From Candidatus Aminicenantota bacterium (GTDB lineage Bacteria; Acidobacteriota; Aminicenantia; Aminicenantales; Saccharicenantaceae): a stretch of 64,000 nt of DNA. The notes below the pieces were generated by a model, which worked only from the letters and a program-made list of their open reading frames with translations, did no database searches and was not told the origin of the DNA. Location: assembly GCA_014360015.1 (NCBI GenBank), contig JACIYJ010000001.1, forward strand, positions 248,001-312,000, in the 5' to 3' direction. Below, in pieces: positions 61,776 to 64,000 of the stretch (within the stretch, counting starts at the first letter, position 1; the number at the start of each line of letters is the position of its first letter). Both the position numbers and the translations under genes were made by a program.

Positions 61776-63194
61776 ATGTTCGGTAAAATTAATGAAGAAA
61801 TAATCAAAAAATTAATTGTCATAGCTGGTGAAAATAATGTTTTGACCTGTCAGGAAGAAGTCTGTGGCTATGCCTATGACGAATATGTCTCTCAGCTGCC
61901 TGGTTGTTTTCCTGAGGTTGTAGTCAGGCCTGGAAGCACTGAAGAAGTTTCAGCTATTCTGAAGCTGGCCAGTGAAAACAGAGTCGCGGTCACTCCTCGC
62001 GGCGGGGGGACAGGGCTGGCTGGCGGCTGTGTCCCGGTTCATGGCGGCATTGTTCTTTCCATGCAGAGAATGAACAGGTTTCTGGAGCTCGACAGAAAAA
62101 ATCAGTTAGCCGTGGTTGAAGCTGGCCTAACTCTGGGCGAGTTCATTCATTCGGTAGAAAAAGAAGGATTTTATTTTCCGCCCCATCCTGGTGATGAAGG
62201 CGCTATGTTTGGCGGGATGATTGCTACAAATGCCGGCGGCAGCCGGGCAGTTAAATACGGTGTCATTCGCAATTACATCCGCGGTCTGGAAGTGGTTTTG
62301 GTTGACGGTCAGGTCATCCATCCTGGCGGCAAGCTGATAAAAAACTCTACCGGCTACAATTTGCTAAATCTTTTTATCGGTTCTGAAGGCACACTCGGGA
62401 TCATTACCAAAGCCATTGTCCAGGTAATGAGCCGGCCGACTTTTCTCCGGACCATGGTCATTCCGCTTAACAGCATTGAGCAGGCGATAGATAATGTCCC
62501 TCTGATTTTTGAGAAGGGGATAGTACCGATGGCCGTAGAGTTTGTTGGCTTGGACGTCATTACTCTGACCGAACATCATTTAAATTTGAGCTGGCCTACT
62601 CATCAGGGAGAAGTTCATCTTATGATCATCGTGGATTCGCCATCTGAAGATGACTTGAGCCGGATGACTGACCAGATAGCTGATGTGGTACTTGAAAACG
62701 GAGCCATAGACGTTTTTGTGGCTGACACCCCCACCAAGCAGGACGAGGTGCTTAAAATTCGCTCTAATATTTATGAAGCCATCAAGAAAGAAACGGTGGA
62801 TATTCTGGATATCTGCGTGCCCAGGTCAGAGATACCCGGGCATGTCAGAAAAATTCAGGAAGTGGCCCGGAAATATGGGCTGTGGCTACCGGCTTTTGGC
62901 CACGCCGGGGATGGCAATATCCATACCCATCTGATGAAGGCTAAGTATGAAAACAGCCAGCTTGTTCCGGTGAATCTTGAAGAAATCAAGGATAAGCTGG
63001 AAGCAGCAAGAGAGGAATTAATAAGAGATGCGGCTTCGCGGGGCGGAGTAATCTCCGGAGAGCACGGTGTCGGCCTTTATAAGAAAAAATACTTGCCACT
63101 TTCTGTGGAAGCTACCCAAATAGAGCTGATGAAAAAAATAAAACAGTCCTTCGATCCGCTTGGCATCCTCAATCCCGGAAAAATCTTCGACTGA
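61776..63194 (+). CDS. FAD-linked oxidase, GlcD/D-lactate dehydrogenase type
   Basis: A flavoprotein of about 472 residues that oxidises a 2-hydroxyacid such as D-lactate or glycolate. The start chosen is ATG 61776 after GAGGGAAGG; a frame from GTG 61716 adds 20 atypical residues. The PCMH FAD domain has T-P-R-G-G-G-T-G-L-A-G-G (about 69-80) and G-A-M-F-G-G-M-I-A-T-N-A-G-G-S. The C-terminal cap has H-A-G-D-G-N-I-H (metal/substrate) and S-G-E-H-G-V-G. No GlcE/GlcF or electron-transfer flavoprotein gene follows. It begins 63 bp after transketolase. The larC gene at the other end of the window gives a loose lactate link. Confidence 0.92.
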   Translation: MFGKINEEIIKKLIVIAGENNVLTCQEEVCGYAYDEYVSQLPGCFPEVVVRPGSTEEVSAILKLASENRVAVTPRGGGTGLAGGCVPVHGGIVLSMQRMNRFLELDRKNQLAVVEAGLTLGEFIHSVEKEGFYFPPHPGDEGAMFGGMIATNAGGSRAVKYGVIRNYIRGLEVVLVDGQVIHPGGKLIKNSTGYNLLNLFIGSEGTLGIITKAIVQVMSRPTFLRTMVIPLNSIEQAIDNVPLIFEKGIVPMAVEFVGLDVITLTEHHLNLSWPTHQGEVHLMIIVDSPSEDDLSRMTDQIADVVLENGAIDVFVADTPTKQDEVLKIRSNIYEAIKKETVDILDICVPRSEIPGHVRKIQEVARKYGLWLPAFGHAGDGNIHTHLMKAKYENSQLVPVNLEEIKDKLEAAREELIRDAASRGGVISGEHGVGLYKKKYLPLSVEATQIELMKKIKQSFDPLGILNPGKIFD

Positions 63195-63351
63195 ATCTTT
63201 ATGAACGATATCCGGATAGATAGCCACTCTCGTTATACAATAATCTAAAGTCATTCATTTTCTTAAGGTAGCGCCCATCTTTAATATTTACCTGAGGGAT
63301 AGTCTCTATTGTTGCATAATGAAAAGAAAAAATAAAAAGAAAAAAAATCCT

Positions 63352-63380
63352 TGACAGGGCTCCATTTCTGGATTAGTATT
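63352..63380 (+). promoter_or_regulatory. Promoter of the second tetR gene, with short direct repeats
   Basis: A perfect TTGACA (63352-63357), 17-bp spacer and TAGTAT (63375-63380), followed directly by TTAGAT-TTAGAT-TTAGAA repeats (63380-63397) that could bind the regulator. The gap 63195-63351 shows no gene. Confidence 0.5.
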
Positions 63381-63440
63381 AGATTTAGATTTAGAATAAA
63401 AAACTAATTTGGTCGAAATACGTAATAAGGTTGTCTGAAT

Positions 63441-64000
63441 ATGGATAAAAAGAAAAGAACAATCATAATCAATGCAGCTCGAGGGTTATTTGCCAGGTTT
63501 GGTTTTTTTAAAACGACTGTTGATGAAATTGCCAGGGCGGCTCGAATAGGCAAGGCGACTATCTATTATTATTTCAATGGGAAGGAAGATGTTTTTAAGG
63601 AAGTAGTAGAGGAAGAAAGGAGAATCATTACAGAAAAAATTAAAGAGGTAATTGAAAAAGAAGAAACTCCTCCCCAAAAATTAAGAGCCTTTTTTCAAAA
63701 AAGGTTAGAGTGTTTGAATGAACTATCGAACATGTATGCTATCTTAAAGGATGAAGCGCTGGCTCATTATAATTTTATCGAAAAAACCAGACAAAAATAT
63801 TTAAATTGGGAAATCGAGACTGTAAGTAATATCCTAAAAGAAGGTATAAATCAGGGCATTTTCGCCATAAAAGACTTGAAGGTGACTTCTTATGCCATTG
63901 TCTCTGCCCTAAAAGGTTTGGAATATGCATTGCCAGTGGAAGGACCTTTCCCTGATCTTAAGCAGAACCTCGATAATCTCATCGAAATACTTTTTAGTGG
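63441..64000 (+). CDS. TetR-family regulator, cut by the window end
   Basis: An open frame from ATG 63441 runs beyond the window edge, giving at least 186 residues. The TetR helix-turn-helix is clear: T-V-D-E-I-A-R-A-A-R-I-G-K-A-T-I-Y-Y-Y-F-N-G-K-E (about 26-49), after A-A-R-G-L-F-A-R-F-G-F. The following helices (Y-A-I-L-K-D-E-A-L-A-H-Y) belong to the ligand domain. Its own promoter with repeats suggests autoregulation. Targets lie beyond the window. Confidence 0.9.
   Translation, partial: MDKKKRTIIINAARGLFARFGFFKTTVDEIARAARIGKATIYYYFNGKEDVFKEVVEEERRIITEKIKEVIEKEETPPQKLRAFFQKRLECLNELSNMYAILKDEALAHYNFIEKTRQKYLNWEIETVSNILKEGINQGIFAIKDLKVTSYAIVSALKGLEYALPVEGPFPDLKQNLDNLIEILFS

Noticed and set aside
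1..64000. Search for tRNA or rRNA genes, CRISPR arrays, insertion sequences, prophage genes or a replication origin
   Set aside because: No cloverleaf-like segment, regular spaced repeat, transposase/integrase motif or DnaA-box cluster was seen by eye; faint ones could be missed without a computed scan.

Overview
This 64 kb window reads as one contiguous stretch of a Gram-negative bacterial chromosome with moderate GC. It holds about 54 protein genes, one decayed toxin gene and one diguanylate-cyclase-like gene scrap, with no tRNA or rRNA gene, CRISPR array or transposase that I could see. Outer-membrane proteins (a small beta-barrel and a TonB-dependent receptor), a HlyD-type export system, TAT-exported enzymes and system II cytochrome c biogenesis show a double membrane. 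The mix suggests an anaerobic, peptide- and glycan-fermenting heterotroph, such as an Aminicenantes or Acidobacteriota-like lineage: indolepyruvate oxidoreductase, ADP-forming acyl-CoA synthetase, tryptophanase, serine dehydratase, secreted DPP-IV, and GH2/GH95/GH109-type glycosidases. That placement is inference from gene content only.

Layout. 1-6.8 kb: end of an unknown gene, a glycosyltransferase, an outer-membrane barrel gene behind a sigma-54-like promoter, tsaC/Sua5, and a leftward larC-folE-metG operon. 6.8-11.6 kb: mtnP, a PfkB kinase and tryptophanase run rightward into a convergent trpB2 (stand-alone tryptophan synthase beta). trpB2 is preceded by a newly noticed 31-codon leader ORF ending in Tyr-Trp-Phe-Trp-Trp-Ala-Ala. 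11.9-19.4 kb: a TAT-exported GH109-like oxidoreductase, then a TetR regulator with a complete YbhGFSR-type ABC efflux operon in which YbhF is split in two. 19.5-26.3 kb: leftward yebC-ruvC-ruvA-ruvB-queA, an APC permease and an unknown exported protein. 26.6-30.5 kb: folD, and an Rrf2 regulator with resB-ccsA. 30.5-35.1 kb: iorA-iorB-acd for oxidising and cashing in aromatic 2-oxoacids. 35.2-44.6 kb: a KimA-like transporter, a TonB receptor, serine dehydratase with an ornithine-cyclodeaminase-family protein, and DPP-IV. 44.9-52.2 kb: GH95 fucosidase, methyltransferase, GH2, DUF6599 and DUF362 proteins. 52.6-64 kb: fmdB, rmuC, an MFS carrier, a YggS protein, a dGTPase-like HD protein, an ABC-2 pair, a vapC relic, transketolase, a GlcD-like flavoprotein and a TetR gene cut by the window edge.

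How the parts fit. Several loci concern tryptophan and other amino acids. Tryptophanase would release indole, TrpB2 could recapture it with serine, and IorAB-ACD would convert indolepyruvate-type oxoacids to acids with ATP gain. DPP-IV, the APC permease and serine dehydratase would supply and use peptides and serine. The best candidate for something undescribed is the trpB2 leader. It has a near-consensus sigma-70 promoter whose predicted start lies at the AUG, so the leader peptide would be translated from a leaderless mRNA, and a GC hairpin overlaps its Trp codons. Similar leaderless or nearly leaderless promoters appear before three further genes.
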